In this document: positions 25,204-37,345 of the stretch, in pieces
Numbering within the stretch: the stretch's first letter is position 1
How the letters are laid out: each line of letters begins with the position of its first letter
Assembly: GCA_034190875.2 (NCBI GenBank)
Contig: CM067357.1
Coordinates: forward strand, 15,677,619-15,741,618
DNA length: 64,000 nucleotides
Origin: Urechis unicinctus
Taxonomy: Eukaryota; Annelida; Polychaeta; Xenopneusta; Urechidae
Reading direction: 5' to 3'
Notes under the pieces: generated by a model
Database searches by the model: none
What the model was told of the DNA's origin: nothing
Seen by the model: only the letters and a program-made list of their open reading frames with translations
Program-made: the position numbers and the translations under genes

Positions 25204-25938
25204 ATGGAAGACGTTAAAGCGGTGATAAAACTGGAGATCCCTGATGATGTCAACGATGGATATTCATATTGCTACATCAATGGAAGCAATATGAAGTCCG
25301 ACGAAATAACGCATACTGGTGAAAAGCCTCACAAATATGACACTTGTGGAAAGTCGTTTTTTCGTAGAAGTACTCTGACAGAATTTATGAGAACGCATAC
25401 TGGTGAAAAACCTCACAAATGTGACATTTGTGGAAAGGGGTTCGCTCTAGGATGTGCTCTGAAAATACATATGAGAAGGCATACTGGTGAAAAACCTTAC
25501 AAATGTGACACTTGTGGGAAGTCGTTCGCTCAACTAAGTAATCTGACACAACATATGAGAAGACATACTGGTGAAAAACCTTACAAATGTGACACTTGTG
25601 GAAAGTCTTTCGCACAAGGAAGTAATCTGACACAACATTTGAAAAGACATACTGGTGCAAAACCTCACAAATGTGACACTTGTGGAAAGTCGTTTGCTCA
25701 AGTAAGTAATCTGACACAACACATAAGAAGACATACTGGTGAAAAACCTTACAAATGTCACACATGTGGAAAGTCGTTTGCTCAACTAAGTAATCTGACA
25801 CAACATATGCAAAGACATACTGGTGAAAAACCTTACAAATGTGACATCTGTGGAAAGTCGTTCGCTCAAGGGAGTATTCTGACGGGACATATTAGAACGC
25901 ATACTGGTGAAAAACCTAGCAAGTGTGACAACTGTTGA
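25204..25938 (+). CDS. C2H2 zinc-finger protein, seven fingers
   Basis: Nuclear DNA-binding protein, 244 residues from the ATG after AGA. A 35-residue acidic N-terminus with a VIKLEIPDD segment is followed by an isolated HTGEKP linker (37-42), so the array starts in mid-finger. Finger 1 (43-65) lacks its first Cys (KYDTC) and first His (EFMRTH), so it probably does not bind zinc. Fingers 2-7 (71-233) have intact C-x2-C-x12-H-x3-H and TGEKP linkers. Fingers 3-6 are nearly identical, each reading FAQ-x-SNLTQH. An eighth finger breaks off at CDNC followed by TGA. After the stop the same frame continues NLTTNIQKHTG, the other half of a finger. A preceding exon is possible, since an acceptor-like CAG precedes the ATG. 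Confidence 0.8.
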   Translation: MEDVKAVIKLEIPDDVNDGYSYCYINGSNMKSDEITHTGEKPHKYDTCGKSFFRRSTLTEFMRTHTGEKPHKCDICGKGFALGCALKIHMRRHTGEKPYKCDTCGKSFAQLSNLTQHMRRHTGEKPYKCDTCGKSFAQGSNLTQHLKRHTGAKPHKCDTCGKSFAQVSNLTQHIRRHTGEKPYKCHTCGKSFAQLSNLTQHMQRHTGEKPYKCDICGKSFAQGSILTGHIRTHTGEKPSKCDNC

Positions 25939-25994
25939 GCTAATCTAACGACGAATATTCAGAAGCATACAGGTAAATGTGCTGACTCAACCTG

Positions 25995-28900
25995 ATCATT
26001 AAAGAAATTGACATCTGGATCATTGCTATCGAGTGGGCTAACAGTATAACCAGGGTCTAAATCATGAGCATTAAAAATGTTCTTCAAGCAAGGACAATGT
26101 TTTTTTTTATTTTATGTTCTCCAATGCACTGATAGCATTAATAAAAACTGCATCATGGTCATAAAAACTAAATGGTAGAGTTGATACACAACACCAATTA
26201 TTTCATTATCGTTCAATATATAACTTACAAGTTATTATTTCAGCTTACTTTGGGAAAACATTTAAGACGCAGCAGAAACATGAAAAGTTGATATGAGTGA
26301 GAGTGTAATCGCGGAGAGTACACAAGCACGGTCTAACCATAGATTTAATGAGTATCGGAATAATCTCCACTTGTTTTCAGGTGTGTAAAATGAATGACAG
26401 TATTTTACTGTACAAGGTATCAGGATGTTACTTGGGGGTACTGGGGTCTTAAGTTGCATCATTTTACTATGCTCTCAAAGTAGAGGACGCTTCTCAAGTG
26501 GAAGATTTTTCTTACCATAGTGTGTCTAGCAGTCGATCACCTTTCCATTTGGTTACAGTGTCTTGCTTCCCCAATGAGTTGCTTAGTTCTTCATCAATAA
26601 ATATATAAGGGCCTGAACAGCGTCGCTATGTTGTTCTCCTTGAAAAGATTTGCTCCTAACTTTTTGGTAGTGGCCTTTTTGATTATGCAAGGGCGTGGAC
26701 ATTGTTGTTTCTCGTATGAAAGCTTTGCTACAAGTCCTTGGACGCAATCTATATCAACAGTGCTCAACGGAGGCCTAATATCGAGCTCTTTATTAAAATG
26801 CCTATCACACGGTTATAGGTACTTCGCTGAAATCAATTCATAATGTGATCAATACACTTAAACCGGTCCAATAATCGTCGCATCTGATCAGGTAAGGCCA
26901 AAATTCGATAAATTGTCAGTTAGAATTAGCGCGCCCGACAAAACGCTGCGGCAGCCATTATCTAGGTTAGGCCCAGGCGTGTGACGTCAGTAAAATAAGT
27001 CCGTTCTTAGAGACGCAGGGAGTTCCCCTTATCCCAGGCGCAGCAGTGACATCGCCGGTATCTTTTTTCTCATCATGGAGTCTGAATTGCTCATTTTTGG
27101 TTAGGCTATGCAAGCGAAATTTGCTCTTCTGAAGCAACGATGATCTGTGCCATCCCATGTCTCTTCGTCGCTCTCCTGAAGTGATGAAATTGCAAAATTA
27201 CCAGCAGCCCTATTGTGCTAATAGCAGCGCAGTTCGCGCCTCACAACAAAAACAATGCCAGAGTTATCGTCACGCGGAGGCGATTAATTATTCATGAGCT
27301 CGTCGTCGCGACACACCGGACTCATCTTTTAAGTCGAATTTCGATCCGAAAGCGTGCACTTTGACGATGGATACATAGACAGAAAAGATACTTCTTGTTC
27401 ATATTCCCGTTATCTGGCGAAAAAAGGACATGATATTTCGTGCGATAAGCACTTTAAGGAGCGCCATGTCGACTTTATCATTCATATTGGTTGCTTCACC
27501 CACACTATCACCCTGCTGAGATTTTGTAAGCATTTGTAATGCCACTTTGCTTATTGGACCATCTATATACGAAATAAGAGTGATAATTAATCCAACTGCA
27601 GTCCTCTTCTAGTGCGGTTCAATATACATAAACGGAAGGTTCTTAGCTCAGAGCACACTGCCAATAATGGCCGTCAATGAGGTAGTGTGTTGTTAACAAT
27701 ATGGGCCGTTAAAACGTAAATTGAGACTGAATGCCTGAAGGAATACATTTACATTTCTAATTAACAATCGAAATAAACATAAGAACGAAATTGATTATCA
27801 AACTCAATATTGTTAACCTCAATGTAGGCGAACACACTACCCACATTGAATCACACATTTGAAATAATTCTGAACAATCCAGTTATATTTTTTATGGTGA
27901 CCATGTATTCGGAACAACGATGCTAATGTATCGACTTAGTAAGTTCTGTGTGAATGTCCACAGCACGCTTCGAAGAATTTTGAATTTTTTTTTCAGAATT
28001 TGTATTACAAGTTCTTATATAATGTTTGGTGTACCGGATGCAAATGTATCGTATTCCACCGCAACGTTTTATGTCGCATTGTTTCAAATGTGCTATGAAT
28101 AGTCTCAATCGTTGAAATGCCGTCATCAAGTTATGTGCATTTAGTAATTCGAATGTTGTTAATACCATAAGATGTGTAATAAGCATTATCAGTTGGAATA
28201 CTGAGATAATTAACGGGTGACGTAACATTGGACCATGCACATCCAATATGATCAGGTAGGATGCAATTGATGCGTTAACAAACACCACTACTAAGTTAAA
28301 ACACGTCTAAAATGTTCCGCGGTGAACTATAATTGTGCATCTCTGCTTAATTAAAAGTTTATTAACAAAGGACACAATATTGGCAATATATTACTGCTTT
28401 TATTGAACTGTCACAAACGTGAATGCACAATTACGTTCTTTGTTTTCACATTGACAAGCGAAGCGCAAATCGAGGAAATTTATGTAAATAGATCATATGT
28501 CTATCCGTTAATCAATAACTGTTACATTGACAATGCGTTATAATGATGAGATGTTTATGATATAGGATACAATCAAACACATGCTATCAGCTGATATTAA
28601 TGTTGGAGTTGTATGATAGCATGCATCCACAGCTCATATGAACATGCTAATTTGCGCCATGGTTTGTCCTCTTGCACAAGTAGGCATGATTGTGTGAGCA
28701 TACGTGGTCCATGAATTTATTACCAATCAGTGCCGGGCAGACCTGTGCTGAGAAGTGTCCGGATACGTGAATGTACTACACACATCAGTGAAAAAAACGT
28801 TGAACAGATCATGATGAGTGACATCATTTGCAAGATTCAGAGTCATATACGTGCACAGCAACATAGTTTATGGAATTTTATTATCTATACATCTACGATA

Positions 28901-29030
28901 GTGCTAACGAATTCCCAAAATATATACAGTACTGGCTTTTGGCTTGACTTCATTTCGAAGTGAATGGCTAGAATGTTACAATATACGCCTTGTGTATAAT
29001 AGACGTGAAAAATGATTATTAACCAACTCA
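25995..29030. other. Intergenic, no gene recognised
   Basis: Contains a CRE palindrome at 26,982-26,989. A TATATAAG at 26,602-26,609 is followed only 19 bp later by an ATG (26,628). That ATG opens a 71-residue frame with a hydrophobic signal-like start, but transcription from that box would begin after the ATG, so I do not call a gene. A CpG-rich patch lies at about 27,220-27,330. I found no further exons of the antisense C-type lectin gene here. Confidence 0.35.
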
Positions 29031-29031
29031 C

Positions 29032-30618
29032 GGGTAGTCCTAATGGCTGTAGCCAGCTAATCAACTGATCTTCCTCCCCAGCACTGGTGACGTCAGCCAT
29101 GTAGAAACCCATGCCGAAGAGTGGACACAAATCCTGAGCCGCGTGCCAAGTGGTGCCAGTCATACATACGATGTATGTAAAAATTTGTCCGTCAAGGAGG
29201 GCAATATCATTACTCGGCATCGACACACCTGAAGAGATGGATCAGCAACTTATCACGTGCGTAGAAATATATTTATTGATGATTTGATGAGTTCAATTAA
29301 CACGGTAAATACTACAAGTCTATTAATAGCAGTAGCATTCTCTATGCATCCTGATTGATAAACTTCTGCAAAGACAGAGATAGGTTGGATACTACCATTC
29401 ACAAATAAATCAACGCTGAAAAATATGTTAAACACATATATAGTTTTCAGGGGTCTTGTATTTCAAAACCTTATTCTGTAAAAGCATATCACATTAAGCC
29501 AACGACATAGGGCAAGATAGGTTAAATAGCATGTGAGCTAGAAAGCAGCAGCAGTATGTGCTTTGCTGGAAAACAAATGAGGAGATTATGCATAGAAAAA
29601 GCATCTCATAACTTGTGCAAAATGTTAAGTATCCCAACGTAACCTTCAATTAGTTATATATCCTGTCTCGAAACCTAATCATAAGCTAAATCGTTTCATT
29701 CTCGTGAGCACGGAAGAAGTTAATTATTCATAAAAAATAAATGAAAGATATAAATATAGGGATGCAACAGGTCAGTCATAATGAACGAGTTTGACACGGC
29801 CAAATGCATATGTCTGTAAATATTGTAGGAGTTACAATATTGTTACATATTATGTAAACTGCGACCATTGCCAAATGTAACTGTGATATTAAGCTAATAA
29901 TTCTGCAAAGCTAAGTGAGAGTGTAGTCAAACCTTCAAAGTCTAACATAATAGCATGTTGAAAAACAAGGAGCATTGGTGTCGCTCTTGCTTTTTATTTG
30001 TTAAGAACACAAATCAAAGCGGTGCGCTATGCGATGTATCAAAGCTGGGCAATATAGGTATAGCTAGCCCATTCACACGTACAGGGCTAGCCGTGAATGT
30101 GATACCGCAATAATTTTTGTCATCCAACAAGCACAAGCAGTCAAGTTAATTTATTAAGCTAATTGTAACGCCCACACAGAAGAACGCTTTGAAGGTAGCT
30201 ATATGATATAAGTTGGGTGGAAAGTCGGCAAGACTAGGTCTAGGTGTCCAGCTCCTAATTGTTAATTTATATATTTCATATACGTAGTGCCTCAGGTTTT
30301 CTTACCTGACATTTTCCCGAATATCTTTGTCTCAGTGTTGGTGTTAAACACCAGTTCCGGGTTCTTTACAGGTTTTGTTATGCGCAGAGCACTGAGTCGG
30401 CATGTCTTCTGGGCGTCAATGGAGAAGCTGCCACAGTCCAATCCCATCTCTAAACATGCCACAGCGCACTGTAGCTGGGACTTAACTCGTAATGCTCGGA
30501 CGATTCCAATATCTTGAAAACTGGACATCGATATGAACTTGATCGAACTGAGAAGACATTTCAGTACAGTAGATCTGATGCAGACCCAAAATGCTAGTGA
30601 CAACAACCATAAAATGCA
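29032..30618 (-). CDS. Secreted PAN/apple plus C-type lectin-like protein, partial
   Basis: Antisense exon A (ending 30306 at AG|GTAAGA) encodes a PAN/apple-like domain with RVKSQLQCAVACLEMG and two further cysteines. Exon B (29228-29032, acceptor CTTCAG, donor GTGAGT) encodes the first half of a C-type lectin fold (TTWHAAQDLC, then GEEDQLISWL). Exon A ends in phase 1 and exon B starts with the two missing bases, so they join in frame. The PAN frame has no good start: its first ATG is 30528. An ATG at 30619 opens a hydrophobic signal-peptide-like segment one frame away, suggesting a frameshift or a missing exon. The second half of the lectin fold was not found downstream. Such proteins are typical secreted recognition proteins in molluscs. 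Confidence 0.6.
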
Positions 30619-30619
30619 T

Positions 30620-32235
30620 TCTGTATCTGGATGAAGGAACTGTGGTGTGCTACAAAGTCGTCTCCACCATTTATCTTGCTCTCACTAATAGGCTCGGTAA
30701 GGCAGTGTTACTCTTATTTGATGTTGACTTGGGCTAGTATCACACAAAGGTCATACAAATATAGAATAATTCATATATTGCTTGCAAAGAGTTTCATTCC
30801 CATCAAACAATACTTTCTTACGATCTCATGTTATTTCGAATATACATCACGGGAATAAAGCGCTGCTGTCATTACCTGCGGTGCAATATTTTAACATGTT
30901 AACATAGGCGTATATCGCTGTCAATTAAAACCAATACTCAACGACGTAAAGTTACATCAATTACCCAAATTACTAACCCTAGATATTTAACTACCGCATT
31001 TAATTTGCACTAATTACATACTGCATTACATAACTGCGACATTGAAGCATGTCAGGGAATACTACTTTATATCAAACCACATTAAACCCATTGAAATGCC
31101 ACACCGCGTAAAGCTCTAATGGCCGTCATACACAGCTTGAGGATAGCTATGGAAAAGACATCCTGAAACGGTCACTAGTAATGCATCGTGTATAAATACA
31201 AATGACTGACTCTGTGTCTGTGTGAGGTAAGCGAATTGTTTCATTTTATTGATAGGAGTAAAGGCTTGGACCTTGTATTGATATATTTACCGGTTCTACA
31301 CAGACATTGGACCAAATCCACTTGAATTACACCTACCTACCTATGTATCTGCCTAATTTTCAACCCGTGTCCATGTCCATCTAACCCCACGATCCCAATC
31401 AAACTGCTGCTTAATAGGCTTGTTATGTTATAACTAGTTACCTTAACCTCAATAAACATGATTCATTATGTAACCAAATGAAGAGTATTTCAACCTCGCA
31501 TAGCAGTTACCATGTTCTTCTAGATAGTAAGTGGCAACGATCATTAGTTAAAATGTACACGGAATACCCCAAAACGTGAAGGCTCGCCTAGCAAGCTATG
31601 TCCGAAAGAGTCACATTATTCATCACGTGCGTCTACGGAGGACTACAGCAGATGTTGAATGTGGGAACTCGACGTGATTGACGAAGGGCAGCTTATTTTA
31701 TATTCAGTGATATAAACGTGTTTTGAGAAGAAGGATTATATCTTTAATGTCACATCACCACAGCGAAAAGCTTATACAGTATATATTGCTGTGTTTGCTG
31801 GTTGCTGGGAAATCATACCAGTGACATCCATTTCACCAGAGTGAATATTAATTTTAAGAAATACCAAGGTCTAGTATTGAAGAAAGTGTCTTATTGTTGG
31901 TCGTTCAGTATCAAGTTGTGGGCACCGCCACAAGTTGCAGGCAGCCAATTGGTGGATCCAGATCTCTCAGCAAGCACGCCCTCTGGTGGTAAAACTCACA
32001 GTATAACATACTTCACGTTCTCTTCGACGCTTTCTGGGCATGTTAACGTTGATGTTTGAATGAATTCCTGTTTGTAGCACAAAAATGGGTGCTTCCTGTG
32101 GCACAAAATGCAATGAGCAAAAATATGGGCGCATGCGCTAGTTTGTGTGTGAATGCGATTTTGTGTATATAGGTGTGAAGGCGTATGACTGTGCGTTTGT
32201 GTTTCGCACGTGTTTCGATTTGGTACGTGAGCGGG
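30620..32235. other. Intergenic, no gene recognised
   Basis: AT-rich unique sequence with no supported exon. Short CCTA repeats occur at about 31,330. Confidence 0.4.
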
Positions 32236-32239
32236 TATA

Positions 32240-32470
32240 TGTGTGGGCATGTGTGATTGCTAGAGTGAGCAAATGAAAGCGTGAGTTAGTACGACGTGCG
32301 TGAGGGAGCGAATGAGTGAGTGAATGAGTTAATGATGGTGTAGGTGATTGATTAAGTGATCGATGGAGTGAATGCGTAAGTGAATTAGTATGTGACCGAG
32401 TGAGTGAACGAGCATATGAGCGAGTGAATGAGGAGATTACGAATATAGACTAGTTCATAGAGCACTGGGA
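32240..32470. repeat. Imperfect GAGTGAGTGAAT tract with shared flank (copy A)
   Basis: Degenerate GAGT/GAAT repeats are followed by a flank reading GACTAGTTCATAGAGC-type sequence. The same flank in variant form (GACTAGTCCATGTAGC) follows the tract at 42.5-42.76 kb, so this is one dispersed repeat family rather than independent microsatellites. Confidence 0.6.
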
Positions 32471-32939
32471 AGGTTCGCTATATCCCATATCGATTATATA
32501 TTTGACTATTACATGATGTAATGTCCCATCAAAGTTATGCTAAATATTCAATTGGGGCTGGCTGAATAACGCATGCCGTTGCTATTGCTTTTGTTGTTTT
32601 CGAAGACACGTGCCCGAACTTGCTGGACATGTTCATTAAGTCAAATACTAAAACCATAACTGCTCTCGCTATCATTTCCCTTTATTCGTTATGGTAGATG
32701 CCAGAACAAGCTATGAATGAATAATGTTTCCAATGGGTGCAACATTAGACCCCATCAGTAGCGTTTTGTGTTCTATAGACGGTCAATAGTGCATTTCAAC
32801 GCTCTGACTTTTCCCCTCGATTTGTTCATCTTAAGTTGAGCTGAGGTTACCAGTGCTCATGCGATGTTTAGGTTATTGACTTAATCAGGTAGTGACCACA
32901 TTAAACAGAATTACCTGTTACTTCCAATGTAGCATGTCC

Positions 32940-33752
32940 AAGTCTCACTGAATTGAACAATATGTTGAAAATATGTGAACGATTTGCTGATGAATATAAC
33001 GTAGCTTTTAATCCGTTGAAAACAAAATGCATAAAATATGGCAGGGCAGTAAATGAATTTGATGAGGTACTATTGTATGGCTCAACTATTGAATGGGCCA
33101 CAACTATTAAACACTTGGGGAACGTCATTGATAACAAGTTGAATGATTATAGTGATTGCACATCAAACTGTTCTATGTTTAATGTTGCTTTTAACAAAAT
33201 GATGGGGAACTTTGGTGAGTTGCATAACAGTACTTTGTGTAAATTATTCAATTCCTATTGCTGCAGTTTTTATGGCTCACAGTTATGGACCATCGATTCT
33301 GATGGTTATAAAAAATATGTGTTCAATGGAATAAGGCTGTTAGGAGAATACTCAACCTTCCAATCGCTTCGCATACTTGGGTACTGGGGCCATTAAGTTG
33401 CCAACTACACATTAGCGTTTCGTTATACATCACAAAGTTGAAAATGATCGTCCAAATGTATCACAGTGACAATGCAGTAGTTCAGTATGTGATCAAACAT
33501 AATTGTTCTAATGCCCTTTCACCTTTGGGATGCAATATTGCTTATCTCATGCACATATCCAACATTAATGTACATAATGATGTGGCGTTCAATATCACGA
33601 AAATTACTAAGAAAGCGTCGTTAACAGATGAACAGAAGGCATTGGTCTGTACCTTAAATACATTGTTTTGTGTTAAAAACAATGGCATTACGATTAATGA
33701 ATTCGACGATCAAATGATTTATTTGATGATACAAGATATTTTAGTATTGTAA
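32940..33752 (+). mobile_element. 5'-truncated LINE (non-LTR retrotransposon), reverse transcriptase C-terminal part
   Basis: The frame beginning MLKICERFADEYNV, then FNPLKTKCI and IKHLGNVID, followed by CKLFNSYCCSFYGSQLW, matches the thumb region after the reverse-transcriptase domain of CR1/Jockey-like LINEs. After a frameshift near 33,320 the homology continues in another frame (WNKAVRRIL, then THTW-LGPL-like) to a stop at 33,752. The catalytic YxDD region is absent, as expected from 5' truncation. An A-rich/TA tail follows at about 33,835-33,860. It is a dead insertion. Confidence 0.75.
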
Positions 33753-34006
33753 CAGTTATATTTCTTTTCCGTTGAATGTTGCACCATATTTTAGATTGAG
33801 ATATCACAATTATTGTTTATGTAGGTAGGTACGAAATAAACATATATATATATATGTATCATCTTACTTCATTTAGGTAAAGTTCAAGAAACATTTGATT
33901 CCGTACCGTATACACTGTCAACTATAGCACAGCGACCAAATTAAGCGTTGTTAACATTACCCATCAAGTCATTGTTAGTTTTTCGCTATCCCAGACTAGC
34001 TATGAC

Positions 34007-34177
34007 ACATACATACATACATACATACATACATACATACATACATACATACATACATACATACATACATACATACATACATACATACATACATACATAC
34101 ATACATACATACATACATACATACATACATACATACATACATACATACATACATACATACATACATACATACATACA

Positions 34178-34211
<34 letters not shown>

Positions 34212-34342
34212 CATGCATTCATACATACGTGTGCATACATACATACATACATACATACACATACATACATACATACATACATACATACATACATACATAC
34301 ATACATACATACATACATACATACATACATACATACATACAT

Positions 34343-34377
<35 letters not shown>

Positions 34378-34401
34378 TACATACATACATACATACATAC
34401 A

Positions 34402-34433
<32 letters not shown>

Positions 34434-34520
34434 CATACATACATACATACATACATACATACATACATACATACATACATACATACATACATACATACAT
34501 ACATACATACATACATACAT
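34007..34520. repeat. (CATA)n microsatellite, about 510 bp
   Basis: Tetranucleotide CATA array interrupted near 34,207-34,235 and 34,259 and by a CA dinucleotide stretch at about 34,357-34,377. The long open frames on both strands are repeat artefacts. Confidence 0.98.
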
Positions 34521-34524
34521 GTAT

Positions 34525-35905
34525 GATTCTACACCGCTCTCTCAACGTTTGGATGCGCATAGGTTTAGTAATAGATGTCTATACATGCATTATCCATGCC
34601 GTAAGAAACAGCTGAGTTTAGGTGTTTATGCATTGGGAGGAATATGAGCATAAATGAGAACGATATTTTATAGCCATCGTTTAGTTTTAAGGATGAAACA
34701 TATACGATACACAATATGTCTTAATACAGAACTAACGTTATGAAAAGACATTCTATGTGCCATCCATTAGTCAATGTCAACAGAATGCAGGTGTAATTTG
34801 TTTTAACTGTAGGTAGGTACTACCTAGACCCCGTCAGGGGCATATACTACCTAGGCATAGGGTATTTGTTACGTAATTTAGTCAATTAGCGAAGTGCTCC
34901 GTCTGCATGTCACAACATGTTACTCTGCACCACCTGCTCAGTCTAATTAGCACCGAGATTCAGTAATGCAGTGTCATCTATTGGCATCGTGTCATGGACT
35001 GGCAGCTTTATCCCAGCAAAGTGTGGATGCTATCTGAGATATGGGGAACTTGATACGAACACGATTATGTTTAGATTAAAGCAGGTATTTACATTGATAT
35101 TTACACAAACATTGTTTTTGGTGGGGAGCTTAAACGTTGAAGGCGAGCGATTCGAAATTCAGGCACTGGGGTATTGGGTACTCGCATCGCAATACCAAGA
35201 TTTAAGAACCTATTATAAATAGGAACCAGGGCACATATTATTGTGTACAGTATATTGTTTTAACCATTAGCATGATGACCCATAAAGGAAGCATTAGCAA
35301 TACATATAAAGTCATAGACAGTTTTTTATACCGATCTGGGCAAGATGCTGTCTGGTGTATGGGCCACTCATCCGCTTGATATGGATAATGTGGACGTAGA
35401 TATGATTTGAATATAGCGAATAAACATAACGAAATGCTACAGTGTGGAATAAGGATGCCGCACACACCGTTGGGAACTTGGTAATCAGACGAGTTGAATA
35501 TACGATATTTGATGATGATGATGTTCACCTTAAAACGTTCATCCATTTGATATTTGAATATATTGTATAAGGCAACATACATAATTTGTAAAAGTTTAGA
35601 TTTTATCGGCAGCAGAGGTCATTTTCTGTAAATAGACATGTGTCTTATGTATATTTTAGAAAGACTGTGTGTCTATGCGTGCGTCTGATTTTCTGTATTT
35701 TCACCTTCTCCTCCAATTCGGCTGCATTAAGGTATTTACTAATTTGATGTTCTCTCCCAATGGACGGCACATTGCCGAATTCACAAGGAATTTTCTGCTG
35801 TACATTACAGTTTGCAAGGCCGTTTCCTTCAAGCCAGAAACAGCTTTTCAACGCCTTACATTTAAGCCGTAAGCCATTTCATATTTGTTCGTCGATAGGG
35901 TCTCG
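34525..35905. other. Intergenic, no gene recognised
   Basis: Unique sequence. A near-palindromic TACCTAG...CTACCTAGG cluster occurs at about 34,815-34,860. No coding exon is supported. Confidence 0.35.
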
Positions 35906-35909
35906 GAAA

Positions 35910-36260
35910 GTATAAGTTTGGGGTCACAGCGGGGATAAAAGTGGGTTTAAGGCGAGTATTGTGGCGGAATCACATCGGCAATAAGAGCGTGGTCACACCA
36001 GAGAGCAGATACGGATTGCTGCAATGATTAGTATGGGGGCTCGGCAGGGATTAGATAAGGGTCACCGATATAATAAATGTGGGATGAGTCGGGGAATAGA
36101 TATGGGACGCAGATAACATTTGTGTGGGGACATGTAGGGGATTAGATGAGGGTTAGAAAAGATTAGTTTGTGAGCAATGATTAGTGTGGGGTTAAGGCGG
36201 AGATTAGATAAAAGTCGCATATATGATAAGGAGGTACGACAAGGGTCACAGCGGCAGGTC
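35910..36260. repeat. G-rich degenerate tandem repeat (GGGATTAGATAAGGGTCAC)
   Basis: Loose units of roughly 35-40 bp containing GTGGGG, GGGATTAGATA and GGGTCAC, in variable order and with strong G over C bias on the plus strand. Confidence 0.55.
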
Positions 36261-36264
36261 TATT

Positions 36265-37075
36265 ATTGGCCAACTTGATTAATTGTTTAAAGCTAATTTG
36301 TACATGGAACTGTATTTGATAAAAAATTACCAAATATGCCAATGCCACGGCATATAACTTAGTGTTACTGTGTTAGAACAAAATGAAATGGCTATGGGAT
36401 ATCATTGGCAACTTGATAAATGGCTGCTTCGCCAGGGTCTATCATTTACCACGAATTAATTGTTATTTGGATCATCATGGACTTATGAGGCAAAATTTAG
36501 ACCGGCGTACATTATACCTACATAAAGTTCGTACATAAACTGAAGCTATTAGTCTTAGTGTTGGATACACCCGGCAGTCGGTCTCAAGTTGGAAATGAAT
36601 CAACTATTGCATATCGATGTCAATGTCATGTCAGGTCTTATATCCGGTAGTCAAGGTCCCCTAGCCTGATGGCTGTGGGGGCTGTTTACATGTTACTGAT
36701 ATTCAATAGTCTCGCCTTCAGTTCTAGGGGACGATAGGGTCTTGAACTGGACAGGCATCCCAGATATGGGATGCTCCGATCACAAGCCATGTCTCTCGGT
36801 CACATTCGGGTTCTTTTGAGTCGTTGTCTCTCATTGGTTAGTTCTACAAGTTCCGAAGAACTTGTCCAACCTGACGAGCGATTTTTATGAGCCGGGCACA
36901 CATTCTACAACACTCCGATTTGTTGTTTCACGCTGAGTGGCACCGTTAATCACACAGTCGGCGAGAGAAGCAGACACACAACTGGTTCTTTTTAACTGAC
37001 TATTACGTAAATATACTATCGTGCAGCTAAGCGATTAAAGCGCTTGTTGTGGTGCCAATTTGAACTTTTGAGACG
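36265..37075. other. Intergenic, no gene recognised
   Basis: Unique sequence with no supported feature. It borders the promoter-like segment to the right. Confidence 0.35.
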
Positions 37076-37079
37076 CCCC

Positions 37080-37345
37080 ATAATTCAAGAAGACATTCAA
37101 TGTGTTCTCATTGGACGCAGACAACTACAATGTCCATGACGTCACATAAAACCGAGGGTGCGTATCACAAGCCAGTTTTCATGAGACAGACGCGCGCAAC
37201 TTAGGTCAATCCGGGTCACAACCTTTGCGTTGATTGGTAACGAAGATTAACGAACGTGTCTAATGAATATTCGGACGCGCCAGTTTTATACCTTGTCCTG
37301 TCGTATACTCTAGGGCGAGAAGCGTAGCGGAACCCCTGGAGTCTA
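37080..37345. promoter_or_regulatory. Promoter-like segment with CRE and CCAAT motifs
   Basis: Within about 260 bp there are ATTGG/CCAAT motifs (about 37,110 and 37,234), a perfect CRE TGACGTCA (37,137-37,144), several CpGs (GACGCGCGC, GGACGCGCC) and a TTTTATA box (about 37,284-37,290). The composition differs from the AT-rich surroundings. I see no convincing first exon on either side, so this is a candidate promoter or enhancer only. Confidence 0.3.

Noticed and set aside
25385..25801. Antisense frame of 138 codons over the zinc-finger gene
   Set aside because: Mirror of the repetitive finger array; periodic and without independent support.
26628..26843. Small secreted peptide gene with TATA box
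   Set aside because: The ATG is only 19 bp after the TATA box, so it would not be in the transcript; no domain recognised.
34007..34520. Open frames of up to 190 codons on both strands
   Set aside because: Pure CATA repeat read as His-Thr-Tyr-Ile or Met-Tyr-Val-Cys; no coding signal.
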